Assembly (NCBI GenBank): GCA_921293015.1
Contig: OV121091.1
Location: 10,817,755-10,881,754 of the forward strand
DNA: 64,000 nt
From: Phorcus lineatus
Taxonomy: Eukaryota > Mollusca > Gastropoda > Trochida > Trochidae
Reading direction: 5' to 3'
How positions within the stretch are numbered: the first letter of the stretch is position 1; every line of letters begins with the position of its first letter. Positions 14,415 to 27,084 of the stretch are shown here, in pieces. The position numbers were made by a program, and so were the translations under genes. The notes beneath the pieces were generated by a model. The model made no database searches and was not told the DNA's origin. It was given only the letters and a program-made list of their open reading frames with translations.

Positions 14415-15180
14415 GTTATTTACCCAAAATATTTTAAAGCCCAGGTTCTTTCTCACTCACAATGTGATTTATACTATCGATCAGAAGCCTCAGCTGCATA
14501 CCGAGACTCATTTAGCTCTCGACATAGGTAAAGTTTCGGTTTAAGGTAGAAATATGTCAAACGAAATGACTTTCTTAAAATAGATATTGTAACAGCGCAT
14601 GAACTTAATAACACCATATGCTCTTTAATAGATAATTAAAGTGCTTTCTTTCTTCTGGATAAACTATTTATGCTTCTGTCCAATTACCAATAATGCTAGT
14701 TCGAATTTAACGCATTAATTGCGACTTTACTTATATAGTATGAACTATATTTTATTCTTATTACTACAATTGCTCGTGTATTAATATTATTTTACACAAA
14801 AATACACGGATGGCTTCATTTGAGCATTATAAAAGTTTGAAGGTTTTTTTTTTCTCTTGTTTTACTCTTTCAGTTATTAAAAATTAAAGAATCGTGGTGT
14901 CATGCCTGTGAAAAACATTTTTAACGCATGAGGAAAAAAAATGAAATACATTATTATCAGCAGTCGTCAATTAGTTTAGTTCTGAGGTTGTATCCTACTT
15001 CCTGCTTTTAGCCCACAAATGATGTTACTGTTTGACCTTTTAACCCTTAGCATCGGGCCAAACTCTCAATATAGGTTTGTACTAATTGACTAACCTTACA
15101 AATAACAATATTTTCAAATTCTGTAAAGATTTCTTGGCATTCTAAAAACGGTTTTAATTTCAAACATTTGCAAACTTATA
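14415..15180 (+). repeat. Copy B of an old local duplication (pair with 8940-9660)
   Basis: See the entry at 8940 for shared landmarks. Just upstream, at 14290-14544, is an 84-codon plus-strand frame in slightly GC-richer sequence. It starts immediately after a stop, lacks an ATG near its start, and overlaps a 70-codon frame on the other strand. It has no partner in copy A, so I do not call a gene. Confidence 0.6.
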
Positions 15181-17828
15181 TATTCAATAAGGTATATTCA
15201 AAAGGTAAATATTGTCAAACACACGTTTTCTTACCATCTAATTCAAGCAGTATTTACAAATAGATAGTTCATTAGCATCATTTTATCCAGAAAAATGATG
15301 AGGCTATTCGATTGTTATTAAGGCAATTATCTTTTTTCGATTAATATTACGTCTGTGAATCTATTTAATACATATATTATTTATAAAACCATTCATTGCG
15401 ACAACATTTATTGAACACTTATAAAGTCAATTCCCATCCATCATAGAGGTTTTTCTCACCTGCATGACCTAATTTTGTCATTTTCAGCCGTGGCCAAATC
15501 ATATAAGGTGTATTTTCTACAACTTATTATTAAATGTTAGAATTAAAAAAAATCGTTCCCTTATCAAGCATTTCTGTGTCGAGCACGTATTGATTATTGG
15601 GTTACTATTTCACGAAATCAGACCGTTTTTGTTACTGTTTTTTGTTACTAAGTTTCCCAGCATCATTGAACAATGAAAATTTACCAAGAAACAGTAGGGT
15701 AAATAAAACTTATGTGATCGAAAGTGTAAATAGTGTCATTTATGGTCTTCGGTTATATGAACACGGCTTTATCAATCAGAAAGTATAAAATAATAACTTC
15801 AAAAACTCTATAAAACTGAAAAGGTTTTGTTTCGTTGACTTAAACATTAACAGATCTAATTTTCAAATCTTGAACTATTCTGCGCAAAGTTATAGTGCAA
15901 AGATTTACTTACCTTTTTTACTGTCAATAATCAACAATTTACGCTTCATACTTACTGGTACATCAATTGATGGCTCTTGGTTTCAATATTGCCATTATCG
16001 GACTGAACGTGTCTTTTTTAAATTTGTATAAAACATTACATAAAATCCAGGTTGATGCATTTGCCGACAATGCTGTCATTTTAGAGTAATTGAAAATTAG
16101 AGTAGAGATTAATTTGTAGTGACACAATTCCGTTGAATTTTGCATCAATGCATCACATTAACATTACAAAACATGAACACGAAGCTTTTGTGACCAAGCT
16201 AATAAAGAGATCAAAGTACAGACTTCTTCTAGTCAAATGTCTTTCTTGATGGCTTGGCAGTGAAGAAGTGAAGATAATGCAGTCGTTATTATTTCATTTC
16301 ACGTCGCAAACCAAGTCATGATATAAACCTATAAGCGGGCATGTTTAACACACTATTAGCCACAGTTGTCGTACATGTGTAAAACAGATAACTGGACTTG
16401 ACTTTTAACCATGGCATAATCCCCAACCCGAACAGTAACAACATGACGCTATAACCATATATAAAGCATATGGTGTTGCATACGATTTTTAAAAAAATTT
16501 GAATATTTCATATATGATGTAATATAAATTAAGTCAAACCCCTTGAAGATGCGTCAGCGTTAAAGCATTTTACTGTTACACTGTTATGTTTAAACCTTAT
16601 TTTCAAATGAGGTCGAATGTAATCAATACATAACTCTGTTATTATTTTTTTCTATTTTTTTAATGAGTAGTTATGCATTCTGTATTTTAATACTAAATTT
16701 CCAATCCTACCCTTGTTAACGCTGAGAAGGAGAGTGGTAATGAACAGAAAAGAAATTCTTTAGACCTGGAGTCAATTATCATTAGGTGATCAGTATTTTC
16801 GACTTGAGGCCTCAGATGCATATAATTTAGCTTGTCATATATAGATAAACATGGCTCAAAGAAAGAATATCTATAATGAGAAGATTGGGTAGGTTACCTT
16901 TTCTAATTGATCAAAACTCTTTAGTATCATTTGAATCATCGGAGTACCCTCCGTTACCATTTTAAAAGTTTAATTAAAATAATAGCCTGTTATCGATGAC
17001 AGTTTGAATGTGCACCTATAGTAAGTAATATCAAAATAATAGTTTCATCAAGTGAAATGTTGAATTTGACTGTACATACACATTCACTTCACCAATGTCC
17101 ATGTATCAAAACATAGAGTATTTAGGAGAGGGTTTCACTAAGTTGTATTACTTGTACCCAATCCTTTCTTTTGAATATATATGTTTTAATCAAATCAAGA
17201 AAACATTTTAATAATTGTTAATCACATGAGTAAATGACTTTCCTTGATTTGAAATAAAGTTAGTATTACAGGACGAAGATCTGTCACAGGCTGACAACAA
17301 TCTTTACTTGACCGTGAAGGAAAAATAGATATAACGTTCCACCATGTTTACTTTAAAGATCTCTGTCTGGGATTTTCATCAGTGTCCTAATTGAAGAAAA
17401 CAACTATATTTGGAGTCTTTTTTTTTACTCTCAAAGACAAATCATAGTTGTTTGCAGGAATGAGGTTTTATTATGGTTTTATTAACATGTTTTGTAAATA
17501 TTTATTATGATGCCACCACGTTTTGCTTGATCTCTTAAGAGCGTTGATGAAAGGCTATTGATTAGAAGCCTCTCGTGACACAAACTCTTCTAGTTAAAGA
17601 TGTATTCGTGTGCAAGCCACGGGGAAACAGTAATTTACATGATGGTGTCTTTTTTCGAGTTTAGAAAAATACATTTTATGCTCCACTAGGTCACTATATC
17701 AATACAATTATACCTTTAAGCAGTCGCAATGTAGTAACAAGGTAAAAGTAACATTTAACATTCTGAAAAAATGTAGTCAGTCACATAATTAATGATGATC
17801 GTTCAAAAACAATGTTTTTAAAAAATTA
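15181..17828. other. AT-rich stretch, nothing recognised
   Basis: Only short open frames (about 60 codons at 15597 and 15963) with no recognisable content. A GAGGCCTCAG-containing stretch near 16800 resembles part of the 8.94/14.4-kb duplication. Confidence 0.5.
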
Positions 17829-18127
17829 GAGGTGAGGTGAATTGGGGTTTAACGAGTATTTCACTTTTATCACGGCTGCTAGTATTACTGCAGGGAGAAA
17901 TCCTCGCAAGACCATTGTGGCTATGCATTGCAGTGAAACTTGCGAGCATCGGCTTGAACTAGCGGTTCATTGGTGGTTTTCGGATGAAATTCAATGTAGC
18001 ATTGCACCCAAACCTTACTGCGTGTAGAGCAGAACAGTTCTCTACTGCAGACAAAGTCGCCGAGCCCCTGGCGGGATTCGAACCACGGACCTCTTGATCC
18101 GAAGCCACTGCGCTTTCCCGCCACTTT
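17829..18127 (-). mobile_element. tRNA-derived SINE with a conserved central domain
   Basis: Read on the minus strand from about 18127, the element opens with a tRNA-like head. This has an A-box-like AAGCGCAGTGGC and a perfect B box GGTTCGAATCC (plus-strand 18074-18084), the internal RNA polymerase III promoter of tRNA-derived SINEs. About 100 bp on is a body segment, GATGCTCGCAAGTTTCACTG and onward (plus-strand 17917-17950), that recurs in the partial copy at 25130-25284 on the other strand. The 3' end runs into TTAAACCCCAATTCACCTC and a T-rich tail. About 300 bp in total is normal for a SINE. The tRNA-like head lies in a longer element and has no clean cloverleaf, so it is not a functional tRNA gene. 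Confidence 0.8.
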
Positions 18128-20380
18128 TTAATAAAAATAGACATCATCTTCCAGAACCAATTAGATTCTATGTTTCGCAACAATTTAATAATACAATGTT
18201 CGTAACAATAAACAACGTTCCATGGAGAAGACAAATTTGGTTTACTTGTTGCTTGCTGTATAAAATAATTGAGTAATAATACACACTCGGCTCTAGATTT
18301 CACATTTTCAAGTGTACCCAAAGATAAATTAGCTCCTTTGAATTTGAAAACAAATACACACAAACCAAAATATGTTTTACTTTTACACAGACATGTCATG
18401 TTTAAATCACATAGAAGAAGTTTAGTTGAAAAATCAAGCATCTCGTTTAGAAACTATCTATCATCTAGATACTGTTCAAGGACGTTGAGAGAATATTTAC
18501 CCATAATAAATTATACCTACCATCTCGCATATATTTTATATACAATGTTTAACTTTGTCCCTATGCTCCGTTAAAACTTTTCAAAGTATTTAAAAAACAT
18601 TATGCCAATAAAAATATATTATCTAAGTAATCATTAGGTAAATGAGTTTGTTTCGTTTTTGTGCTATATATCAATTATAGAATTTTAATCAATTTACAAG
18701 ATGTATCATCTGTTACACTTTGAGTTGAAGGCGAAAATGGAATATTTCTGTGACTGAGTTTGACATTGATTGACATGGTTATGAGTGCATTAATATTTCA
18801 ATTTACTTTGATTAAGACAGTGACGGCAATGTTCAGTTTTCCTGTTTGATCCTGAAATCAGAATCACAAATGAAACGTTAGCTTTCACCTATACTGACTG
18901 TAAAATGAAGTGAGTGAAACCAAATCCTAGTTGATTACAGCAATAATGACCTTGTATAACCCTGATGAGGGTAAGATTATAAATAGATCGATATTTCACC
19001 AAGTTAGATGTATATTTCCTAAGGACATTAACTTTTGTGTCAGAATATTCGTGGTATTTCCGTATGTTCGTCAGTTTATAGTTCAGAGCAGCTGGGTATT
19101 CCGTTGTTTCAATGACAAAACCTTTAACATTTCTGGGTTATAAATGAGACAGGACGTTTACGATCTCCTTTTGGATGATGAACTGACATGAAACCTACAT
19201 GGTGCGGAAAATGTCTTTAACCAGTAATTGTCTTTATCATTCAAAGTTCAAAACTGAATTATTGAAAGAAGCATACTGATCTTGTGCTAACATAAAGAAA
19301 TTAGCGATCAATACCATGATTGCGATGTTCTTCACATTATCTATTGAAAGAGGCCGATATAAACATGTTACATAATGAGGTAGACTATGAAAGCTTACCG
19401 ATTTTAATGAAATTGAATAATAATATAATTTCCTTATCATCTGTCCATCTTATCATTACACTGTAAATGCATTAAATGATAATGCTATATCCATCCACGC
19501 ATTGGATTGGATCAATTAAGAAAATTTCGATTCTCTTGAGCAGTAAATATCAAAGAATATTACAAAATCTCGCCATGTTCATCCATTAGGAAATGTTGTC
19601 TAGAAATTATTTTATTCAATGCAATGAGTAACTATGTATACATATTAATATTAATTATTCATATACTATAAGCCTGTGACCTTTTCAGTTTGAAATAAAG
19701 ATAAAGTGCATGTAACATTAAAAGTTAAGTGTTGAGTTTCTGGTTATAATAATTGATAACCAACAGAAAGAACAACTTTGTTTTTAAAAATTTACAGTTT
19801 TTATTACAATATTAAATATGGTTAGATATGATATTATTTGAAAAACAAAAGAAAGTTTGTCAAAACGTTTCTTGGTACATGTATATGATTAAGCAATCAC
19901 GTTCATTCTAGGGTTAAATGTCAGAAACATGTCATGTAAGTTACAAGAATATGTTTAACAGATTCATTTGGGTGGAACAACACACAGATTTTCCATTTTA
20001 AGATTTTGTCCCTACTCTCATGATCTTTGTGAAGGGCGATTTATCAAGTATATATGATAATCCTTTTCCTGTTTAAGAAGATTTCAATTAAATGAAAACA
20101 ATTGTTTCTTGTGATTTAAAAAGTTAATTGTTTTATAAACACAACATGAAGCTTAGAAGATGAACATGAAGATGCATTAACATGCTGTATGAAACGTTTT
20201 AAACTTTAATAAGTTGATTTAAAAAAGCGTCATCAATATGTAAGCTTCCTGATATCAAGCATTGCTGTTGATTTGCATTAGTGTTTTCATTCTCCAGGAA
20301 CGTCATTGCAAAACAATCAACAGGGACACGACAGTGTTATTCAGATCTTACTTTTAGAGCACCGCAAATGGTTTGAAAGG

Positions 20381-20513
20381 GCTAAAGGAGCAGCATGACA
20401 CTAATTAAAGGTTGCGTGGCTGTGCTTGAAGTTAGTCAAACTGTGACGTTGACAGAGTGGGGAAGAAGAACTTTGTTCTGTCAGGGGAGAATGTGATATA
20501 TCATATAACGCAT
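20381..20513 (+). promoter_or_regulatory. Highly conserved non-coding block, copy 1 of 3
   Basis: Runs from about GGAGCAGCATGACAC to GCATTGGCGTCAC. Compared with 29610-29742, only about a dozen positions differ by eye, while the flanking duplicated DNA has drifted far more. The core GTGCTTGAAGTTAGTCAAAC, then TGTGACGTTGACAGAGTGGG, is identical in both. A third, weaker copy lies at 61724-61850. I see no conserved open frame. A TGACG half-site (ATF/CREB-like) lies in the core. A constrained enhancer, promoter or structured RNA is my inference; a recent gene-conversion tract is the alternative. Confidence 0.5.
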
Positions 20514-23031
20514 TGGCGTCACAACTACGTTATGGTCGTAGGACATTACATGAAAAGAAAACAAGTACTTCAGTCTCTTGCATGACGGGTTGTGCATTGT
20601 TGTAACATGTTGTTCACAAATATTTTTCCATATTAAAAAAAAAGGTTTTAATGTCATTTGTCAAATTGTCTTTCATTCATTCCTTGTTCATAAAGTGAGA
20701 ATAGAATGCATCGCTGATTATTCCAAATATGTTCAAAATAACGTTTTTCTTTTATGTCTTTTTCAAACATGAGAAGAGTTCAAGGTGGTTCCAAGAAGTC
20801 CAAATCGCAAGAACGGTTATACTTTAAATATGTTATCTGGTTGTTGCAATGTGACAGGCAACATCCTTTTGTTTACAACCTCTCTTAGGAAACCCTTAAG
20901 ACAAGTAAGAAGAAATCCGATGTAGATACTTATATGTATTTTTTTAGTATTAAACATATACTGCACATTTAGCTACGGTAAATGTCAACGTTTGCAAGAA
21001 AGCAAAAGGTGTCTAAAGAATGTTTAAGTCATGAAAGTTTGCTATCAACTGACGTACCAAATCACAAATACTTCTTAAAAAACCGAAATGGTACGCGAAG
21101 AAACGAGGATTAATCTCAGAGGCTGTTTAAACCAAGAGAACTCTAGAGGGTGCAAATTGCTGAGCGCAAAGACTACATTGCAAATAGTTAAGTGAAAAGA
21201 TTAAATAAACTCATTTCCATACACTTAGTACCAATTTATAGATAAAACAGAATTATCTTTGATAATCTGATTCTAAAGAGGATGCATTGATTTATCAAGA
21301 GGACAACAAGATGCCCTTGTTTAATCGACAGAACAGTAAGCTTTTAATGGCAGTTGCGTGATATTGATATGGCACAAGAGAGAATTACTTTTTTTGTGTA
21401 CCAGTAACCTTCTTTGCAATGTAAAAGTCCCTTTTTTGTACATTTGAAACATAATTTATCATAAACCATAGGTTCATATCACAATAAAAGTCATATTTCA
21501 TATATTCTTAATCATAATTAGAAATCATAGTATATCAGCAAATAACATCACTTATTTGTCAGAAAGTTTAATTTTTTTACAGAGATGAAAGAGAAAAAGA
21601 TCAGATTGATCTTTTATTTTCAAATTTCTTCGTGTTGATTATTGCAGCTGTTTTAACTACATATAAGTAGGTGTTGAATTTCTAAAACTCAGTATTTCAT
21701 TCATTATGGCCATTTATAAGGACAGTTTTTTTGACAGTGAAATTATCAAAGTTGTCTTTAATATTCAGGTATTTCTCATTGTTGATTAATATATATGTAA
21801 CTGTTTAAATTAGGTAACTGTTGAATCTATCTGAACGTATTCATATATTTTTCATTCATGCAATTCATAGAATGCTTAAGATCGGATACCAGCGTTTATG
21901 TGTTAAATACATTTTTTTTTAATTTTCACTAACTATACTGCTTTATTATTTTATTGCATTTGTATCTTCATTAGCAGACTGTGAAAATTATATTACATAT
22001 TATTAAGCATTAATAACGTAATCCAAGTTTTTAAATAATGGAATCTAGTGTGTTAAATGCTTTTATTATTCCCCTTAATCTTCATCAGTCGATGAGGGGG
22101 CCTGATATCCCCTGTTTCTTACTTGAGTAAAGGAATGATAACGTATGAATATGAGACAAAATAACTTTAAAAAATCATTCATGTTCATCGAGACTGAAAG
22201 CTCAGGTATTCCTGTTGCATGACATTTCTGCAATCGTATGTCACCGATGTAAATGCCTCATCAGCTACCAGCATGATTACATTTTTGTTTCTCGTGGTAA
22301 TTTCTTTGTCATTTTCAATTCACTGATTTATAATGCCATTCCAGTTTTTATAATGCTGACTCCAAAGAGGGTTTTACGAAATTCAATTATCGTCCCTTTG
22401 CCCTTGATACGATGTACAGTTCACTGATGTGAAGACATTCAGAATTACAACATTTTCTGTTGACAAGTTAATTCTCTTGACGTCCTGTCGCTTTCACATA
22501 AAGTGAATTAAAAAAGTTTTGGACCTCAGGATGGCCTCAGGAATGCAGTCACGTATCTTTGTTTTGTTTTACATGAGCAAAAGTGCTCGCATGCCTTAAA
22601 AGCTTTATCCATTTGTACACACACCAAGGCTTATTAACATTGTAACTTACAGAATAGGTGAAGCTGTTGCCTTTTTGAAGCTCTATCAATATAATTCTGT
22701 TTCCTATCACCAGAAGTAATCTTTAGATTCTTGGCTTATGGAAGGGCCATTCGCTCAAAAATAATTTATCAACTTTTCTAGAAGGAAAACAGTGATATTG
22801 TATAGAGGCATTGTGATAATTGGAGATAATGAATTTCGAAATTGTCAGCCTGCCCCTAAAAATTCAAAAGGGGCTACCTGCTTAAATAACTTTTTCCAAT
22901 TTCCCTTAAATATCTACAGACTCTTTATCTAAAATAGATTGTAAAAGTTGTAAAACACAAGCATAATGATGGCGGCCCTCAAAGGTACAAAACTGACACA
23001 TCTCTTTTCTTAGCTTTGAGAACAAAAGGCT

Positions 23032-23039
23032 TGACGTCA
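23032..23039. promoter_or_regulatory. Palindromic CRE site TGACGTCA (duplication copy A)
   Basis: An exact TGACGTCA, the full CREB/ATF consensus, about 60 bp downstream of a GATGGCGGCC YY1-like motif. The matching part of copy B (32050-32081) has two such sites. One exact 8-mer is weak evidence alone; its presence in both copies is what makes it worth listing. Confidence 0.35.
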
Positions 23040-23507
23040 TTGTGGAGCTCATTTATGCCAACCCTATTGTACTTGGGACGGACATCACCAGACGTGTCAA
23101 TGTTGTCTGGTATTGAAGGCATAAGAATGCTCTAGCATCAGCCACTGACAGAATGAGTGGTCCCTGTGAACTTTCACATAAAGATTATTTACTAACTAAA
23201 GCGACTTCACATTCAATGTACATTGCCATATGTTTCCTTTGTTTGCAACCCATTCACATTCACAATTTAAAATCAAATCAAAATAGACATATCTGTGACA
23301 AGATGTTACATAATTTTGGCAGAATCAATTAGTTGTTATATGTTGACAAGTTAACCTCAAATCCTAAAGATCCTTCTATTGTATCATTTTCAAACTTACT
23401 ATAACAAGTGACATTCAATGGCTGATGTAAAGATAACAAGTTATATGGATGATTTTGACATAACTGCAAAACAGGCAACGTTTCATAACATATAATAACA
23501 TCGTTAT

Positions 23508-23510
<3 letters not shown>

Positions 23511-23553
<43 letters not shown>
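23511..23553. repeat. (TA)n microsatellite
   Basis: An uninterrupted TA dinucleotide run of 43 bp. Open frames across it on the minus strand (strings of Tyr-Ile) are artefacts of the repeat. Confidence 0.98.
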
Positions 23554-23556
<3 letters not shown>

Positions 23557-25129
23557 ATATGATTCATGATATCTGTGTTCGTATCTGCACCAAAACATCG
23601 CATATAACGCATCAATGAAGTTGTATTTCCATATAACCTCTTCTTCTTGACCTCTTCAGAACACAAGAACACAATCTCAAAATAACACAATAATATGTCT
23701 TTATTAATAGATCTGCTTACGTGACCACTGTTTTCTTTCAAAAGGAAGGTTACATAAAGTTAAGAAATGCTGAAATGCTCAACTTTTGCTAAATGACGTT
23801 GCATATTGACAACTCATAATGACAAAAACTTTATATTTATCCATCTTGTTCGGATATAATTACCTTTCAAATAATTTAGGGAACGTCTATTGAACATGTT
23901 TCTTTTAGTTCTTGATGTTTAGTCGTTCAAGATGCGGGTAGTCAACATATAAGCTTGAAAGTTACTCAAAATCAAAATTCTTTTGCATCCGTTCAGTCAC
24001 AAATTAATTTATAACTACTCAATATGCAATCTGTTTTCTTTAAGGTTTAATAGAAAAAAAATTGAACTTTGCAATGTGACATCCCTAGGTTAAAAACTTG
24101 GAAGTCAATATCAAAACTTCATTATAAAACAAATTCTTTCTAAACAGTTATATGTGAGGTCTTTGACGTTAAAAACATGTTGCAGAGAAAGCCGGTTTTT
24201 TGAAAATTTATATATTTAAAACAAAGTTTTCTAATTTTAGCTCATGTTACCTGACAGAATTATAATTCACCTTTCTCCGCAAGATGATAATTCATATGAA
24301 GTCATGTTTTTTTCTCTGTTTGCTTGATATCAACAATTGGTGTAATGATACACACTAGACCTTACTTTATCTCGGAATTTGGAATCTAATCATTTGGCAG
24401 CAATTTATAAGAGAAAATATTATTTTTTTGATCTTGTAAATTTTTGCATTTCCTTCAAAGGGAATTATTTTGGTTAGTTTGGTTAGAGGTAAAGTTAAAA
24501 GCAATAGGTGATAGAAATATACACCGATAAATTCACGTTTAAAGATTTAACATTGATTAGATTTAAAAATTAATGTTTTTGTGAGTAGCCTAAAAACATT
24601 ATAAAAGCAAAATTGAGGTAAAAAGACGTCCGTACTAATGAACATATCTGATAAATGTCTTTGTTAAGAAATACTTTATAGCTTCTTAATCTTAACAATG
24701 GAATCTGAACGAATGCAGACAATTTAAACAATGTCATGTCATAAACAACCTTTACACAGATGTCTTGTGTTGTTTTAAACAAGAAAAGAACATAACAGTA
24801 GTTATAAGTTGTTTAAAAGCCATCAGTTATTTAGATAACGTTCAAGGTCTTTAAGGAAAATCTATTAAAAAAAACTGTATCAAGTAATTGTTTACCATCT
24901 TACATAAACTTTGCATAACGTGTTTTTAGATTTATCTTTATCTAACGTTAAATTTATTTTAGTAACAATTTACTGCTCTACTGTCACTGGAGATATAGTA
25001 ATTCCATTAATGACTTAATGATAATAGTGCATATCATAATCAAACAAAATAAAACATTTGCAATTTGGTTCTTGACGTTTGTGCGACCTGAAAGATAAAA
25101 TTTCTATAAAAATGTCCAATTCAACTATT
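23554..25129. other. AT-rich stretch, nothing recognised
   Basis: No open frame with recognisable content, no repeats beyond simple A/T runs. Confidence 0.55.
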
Positions 25130-25284
25130 CAACTGAATTTCAGTGCAGTACCACCCATGATTCGCTCGTTACAGTCGATGCTCGCAGGTTTCACTGCAAT
25201 GCATAGTCACATCTTTGTTACGGTATCTCTCCCTTTCTCCCGTGAAATAAGGGAAATACTCATGCTGTATATGGGTTTAAGATA
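25130..25284 (+). mobile_element. Partial SINE, same body domain as 17829-18127
   Basis: The stretch TGAATTTCA, then ACCACCCATGA, then GATGCTCGCAGGTTTCACTG at 25177-25196 and GCAATGCATAGTCAC to 25210 aligns with the body of the SINE at 17829-18127. Over the 34-bp core only two positions differ. Homology continues weakly to GGGAAATACTC and GGGTTTAAG. The tRNA-like head is missing, so this is a 5'-truncated or decayed copy on the plus strand. Confidence 0.7.
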
Positions 25285-26248
25285 ATCTTTTACACTGGAC
25301 GGTTGACGCTGAGTTTAAAGAGACTGCTTACCCAAATCGCTTCAATAAATCGGATAAAATATGGGCACAGCGAACTCGATCTATGTTCATTGTTGGAAAG
25401 AAATCATATCATAAATAAGCGAGATTTTAGCACACAAACATTTTATTTTCAATTTTAAAGATTGCAATTAATAAGAACTACTGTTATTCTGATCTTTAAA
25501 TTTATAAAGACAATAGCCATTAACAGTCTTATTTCCACGCTTAAGATCATGGAATATTCTGATTATCAATAAAATGTTCACAGAGGTATTTTAAAATTAT
25601 CCAATAAGAAACGCATATCATTACTCGTTAATCTCAAATCTGTACTTATATGTCATGAGTAAAACTCACATTGTTTATGATAAAGACATTCTACATGAAT
25701 AAGAGAAAACAATATAATTTAATTTGGATGGTAAGAACGTTATTTCATTATTCCTTGATTGTTTAAACAATCTGCAGATTGTGCTACCTGAACAATCTGG
25801 GAATGATCACAGTTAAAATATCAAATTCATTATTGCATTCGTCTTTGTACTTTTTTGCTGTATTTTCGCACTTTGTTGCGTTGCAGAGGGCATAACTATG
25901 TATTATACGTTTCTGATTTCCTAAATAAGTACACATAATGTAGATCAATGGATACTAAAGATCGCTACGTGAATCCTCGAGTGTGTAAGGACACATTATT
26001 TAGAAATGTCCAAGTGCTTGAACAGTAGTCCAAAGTTAAAAGAGGCGAACACATGGGAAGAATGATTTTGACTACTGTAGATCAAACAAGTTATCACAAT
26101 GTCACCGTTTTTTCCCAACGATGAGAGTATGATAACTGAGTCATTAAATACTAAAGACGTCGCATATGATTATGCACTTGACAGTTTATGCTGGTATGAT
26201 TAAAGAAGACGTACAACCTAAAGTCTGCTTCTTCATTTGAACTACTGT
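25285..26248. other. AT-rich stretch, nothing recognised
   Basis: No supported gene. ATCATGGA...TTCT...ATTATCAATAAAATGT near 25548-25575 resembles a stretch near 10315-10345, too short to call a duplication. Confidence 0.5.
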
Positions 26249-26363
26249 CCTGGGTCTAGATTTTCGAAGCTGTCTTAGTGCGAAGATAGTCGTAAACCAA
26301 TGTTAATATAAGGTACTTACGACTGTCTTAGCACTAAGAGAGCTTCGAAAATACATGTCCTGG
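26249..26363. mobile_element. Foldback MITE of about 115 bp
   Basis: Almost the whole element is an inverted repeat. ATTTTCGAAGCTGTCTTAGT on the left pairs with ACTAAGAGAGCTTCGAAAAT on the right, and the match continues inward through (G/T)AAGA(T/C)AGTCGTAA around a short AT-rich loop with GTTAATATAAGG. Outer ends are CCTGGGTCTAGATTTTCGAA and, reversed, CCAGGACATGTATTTTCGAA. It has no coding capacity. I could not define a target-site duplication, so the superfamily is open. Confidence 0.8.
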
Positions 26364-27084
26364 TTTCGATCTTTGATAAACTTTTCACACAACCTTTTGA
26401 AAGTATGTAAAAATAATCTCCATTTTTATTTTCAAGCCTCGTGATCAACTGACTGATAAAATACTACATGTTATATAACCCAAAACTAACTAGAGTCTAA
26501 CTAATCAGACCTAATGTCATTGGTGCAATGAGTTTGTTTCTTTTTTTTTGGTACTACATATGATTATAGGCTTTTAAGCAATTACCATAAAGTACCACGT
26601 GTTTCTCCTTTAGTTTTTAAAGCGTGATGAAGGAGAAAATGGGATTTTTCTGTAACTTCGTTATGTGCTATTATTTCAATGTATTTTTATATAAATAGTA
26701 TGCTTCTCTGATGCTGTAGCTGTACCACCAACAATGATATGGACATGCTGGTGATATAATACTTTGTTGCTTAGGCTAAAGTGGTGAGTGCCTGTTACAT
26801 TATCATGGAAAGAGCAAACTGTGAATTGTAACAATACCAAATTCACAGAGAAGGTAGTTTTCTGTTCTTTACCAAAACAGCTAGATCCGTCATAATAACA
26901 ATACTAACCTCCGTTATAAAACGAGCTCTTCTCGGAATTCTGACATGTTACCCTAGCAGGAAAATATTGTAAAACAAAATATCTGGAAAGAATCAGCCAA
27001 TGAAAATACCGCTTGCATGGAAAGCATATTTGTTGTCATCCAGTACTATGCAGTAATACAGACTATAACTGAGGCAACTTTTGT

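Larger units (their letters stand above)
18630..23240 (+). repeat. Copy A of a diverged multi-kb tandem duplication (pair with 26525-32390)
   Basis: Collinear landmarks with the later copy (A/B position): ATGAGTTTGTTT 18642/26528; GGTATTTCCGTA 19053/29018; TTATAAATGAGACAGGA 19138/29104; CAGCATGACA 20391/29620; AATC(T/C)CAGAGGCTGTT near 21113 and 30510; TGCATGACATTT near 22217 and 31711; TTTATGCC near 23051 and 32204 followed by TATTGAAGGC. The offset moves from about 7.9 kb to 9.97 kb and back to about 9.2 kb, so both copies have gained or lost blocks. Most of the span is around 65-75 percent identical by eye, with one much better block at 20381. No open frame is shared in position and frame, so the duplicated DNA looks non-coding or intronic. 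Confidence 0.75.

Noticed and set aside
14244..14544. Overlapping frames of 84 and 70 codons on opposite strands
   Set aside because: No motif, no ATG near the start of the longer one, and no partner in the duplicated copy at 8.9 kb.
18051..18124. tRNA gene at the SINE head (perfect B box)
   Set aside because: It is joined to a SINE body shared with another locus and does not fold into a clean cloverleaf by eye.
17921..18574. 160-codon minus and 101-codon plus frames around 18.0-18.6 kb
   Set aside because: The minus frame runs through the SINE and into unrelated DNA; the plus frame has no motif and overlaps it. Both look accidental.
23329..23741. Two overlapping minus frames of 89 and 108 codons with Tyr-Ile strings
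   Set aside because: Created by the (TA)n microsatellite.
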